DNA of 36,578 nt, from assembly GCA_002168075.1 (NCBI GenBank), contig NHCE01000005.1, positions 284,442 through 321,019 of the forward strand, in the 5' to 3' direction. Source of the DNA: Rhizobiales bacterium TMED25 (lineage in GTDB: Bacteria > Pseudomonadota > Alphaproteobacteria > Rhizobiales > TMED25). Below the pieces are notes generated by a model that was given only the letters and a program-made list of their open reading frames with translations, did not search any database and was not told the DNA's origin. Shown here piece after piece: positions 36,531 through 36,578 of the stretch. Position numbers and translations under genes: made by a program. Position 1 is the stretch's first letter. Every line of letters starts with the position of its first letter.

Positions 36531-36572
36531 TTCAATATAATATTGATTTAGATTCAATATAGTATTGATTTA
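36531..36572. promoter_or_regulatory. Two tandem 20-bp repeats, each containing a palindrome, upstream of the bicupin
   Basis: The unit TTCAATATAATATTGATTTA (36531-36550) recurs at 36553-36572 with one base changed, after a 2-bp spacer. The first copy contains a perfect 15-bp palindrome TCAATAT-A-ATATTGA (36532-36546). The second keeps 6-bp arms, TCAATA and TATTGA (36554-36568). Centres are 22 bp apart, about two helical turns, as expected for cooperative binding of two dimers on one face of the DNA. The regulator is not identified. Confidence 0.6.
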
Positions 36573-36578
36573 AAAAAG

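Noticed and set aside
36531-36572. Start of a CRISPR array
   Set aside because: Two 20-bp repeats separated by 2 bp have no spacer-length gap and each is internally palindromic; an operator pair fits better.
36531-36572. FNR/CRP-type binding sites
   Set aside because: FNR sites read TTGAT-N4-ATCAA. Here the half-sites are in the reverse orientation (TCAAT...ATTGA) with different spacing.

Overview
The window is low-GC (roughly one-third G+C by eye) chromosomal DNA, densely packed with short intergenic gaps. Gene content and order point to an alphaproteobacterium, most likely a streamlined marine-type lineage. The supporting evidence is the run tsaB-rimI-fur-plsC-miaB-phoH-ybeY-lnt-metK, the run mutS-glnD-murJ-trpS-uspA-nfu, and the run hrcA<>rph-rdgB-hemW-rsmI-gshB, all of which are alphaproteobacterial syntenies. 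The species assignment is inference. I see no rRNA, tRNA, CRISPR array, insertion sequence or prophage gene.

Region 1 (1-21923, all on the minus strand) is one long co-directional housekeeping block. Read in the direction of transcription it runs rph, rdgB, hemW, rsmI, gshB, olsB-like, mutS, glnD, murJ, trpS, uspA, nfu, tsaB, rimI, fur, plsC, miaB, phoH, ybeY, lnt and metK (cut by the window edge). Many junctions overlap or are a few bases apart. Internal promoters can be proposed before uspA, nfu and fur. The genes cover nucleotide clean-up and RNA processing, redox (glutathione), lipid and envelope synthesis (OlsB, PlsC, MurJ, Lnt), nitrogen signalling (GlnD), DNA repair (MutS), tRNA modification (TsaB, MiaB), rRNA maturation (RsmI, YbeY) and metal sensing (Fur).

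Region 2 (22011-27459, plus strand) holds hrcA, grpE, recF and gyrB. It diverges from rph across an 87-bp gap that carries overlapping back-to-back promoter candidates and a perfect 8-7-8 inverted repeat, but no CIRCE element.

Region 3 (27473-36447) is accessory catabolism. Two minus-strand genes (SMP-30-type lactonase, then an M24/creatinase-fold protein with degenerate metal ligands) diverge from a tight plus-strand operon: VOC/methylmalonyl-CoA-epimerase-like, MenB-like crotonase, CaiB-type CoA-transferase, and two subunits of a class I CoA-transferase of the GctAB/IpdAB type. A class III aminotransferase converges on it with an 11-bp overlap, and a bicupin gene lies beyond. Together these look like an uncharacterised CoA-thioester route for a carbonyl, dicarboxylic or ring compound. 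The substrate cannot be read from the sequence. The most distinctive non-coding signals are two tandem 20-bp repeats, each containing a TCAATAT/ATATTGA-type palindrome, upstream of the bicupin, and a hairpin whose loop is a 7-bp tandem repeat between the bicupin and the aminotransferase.
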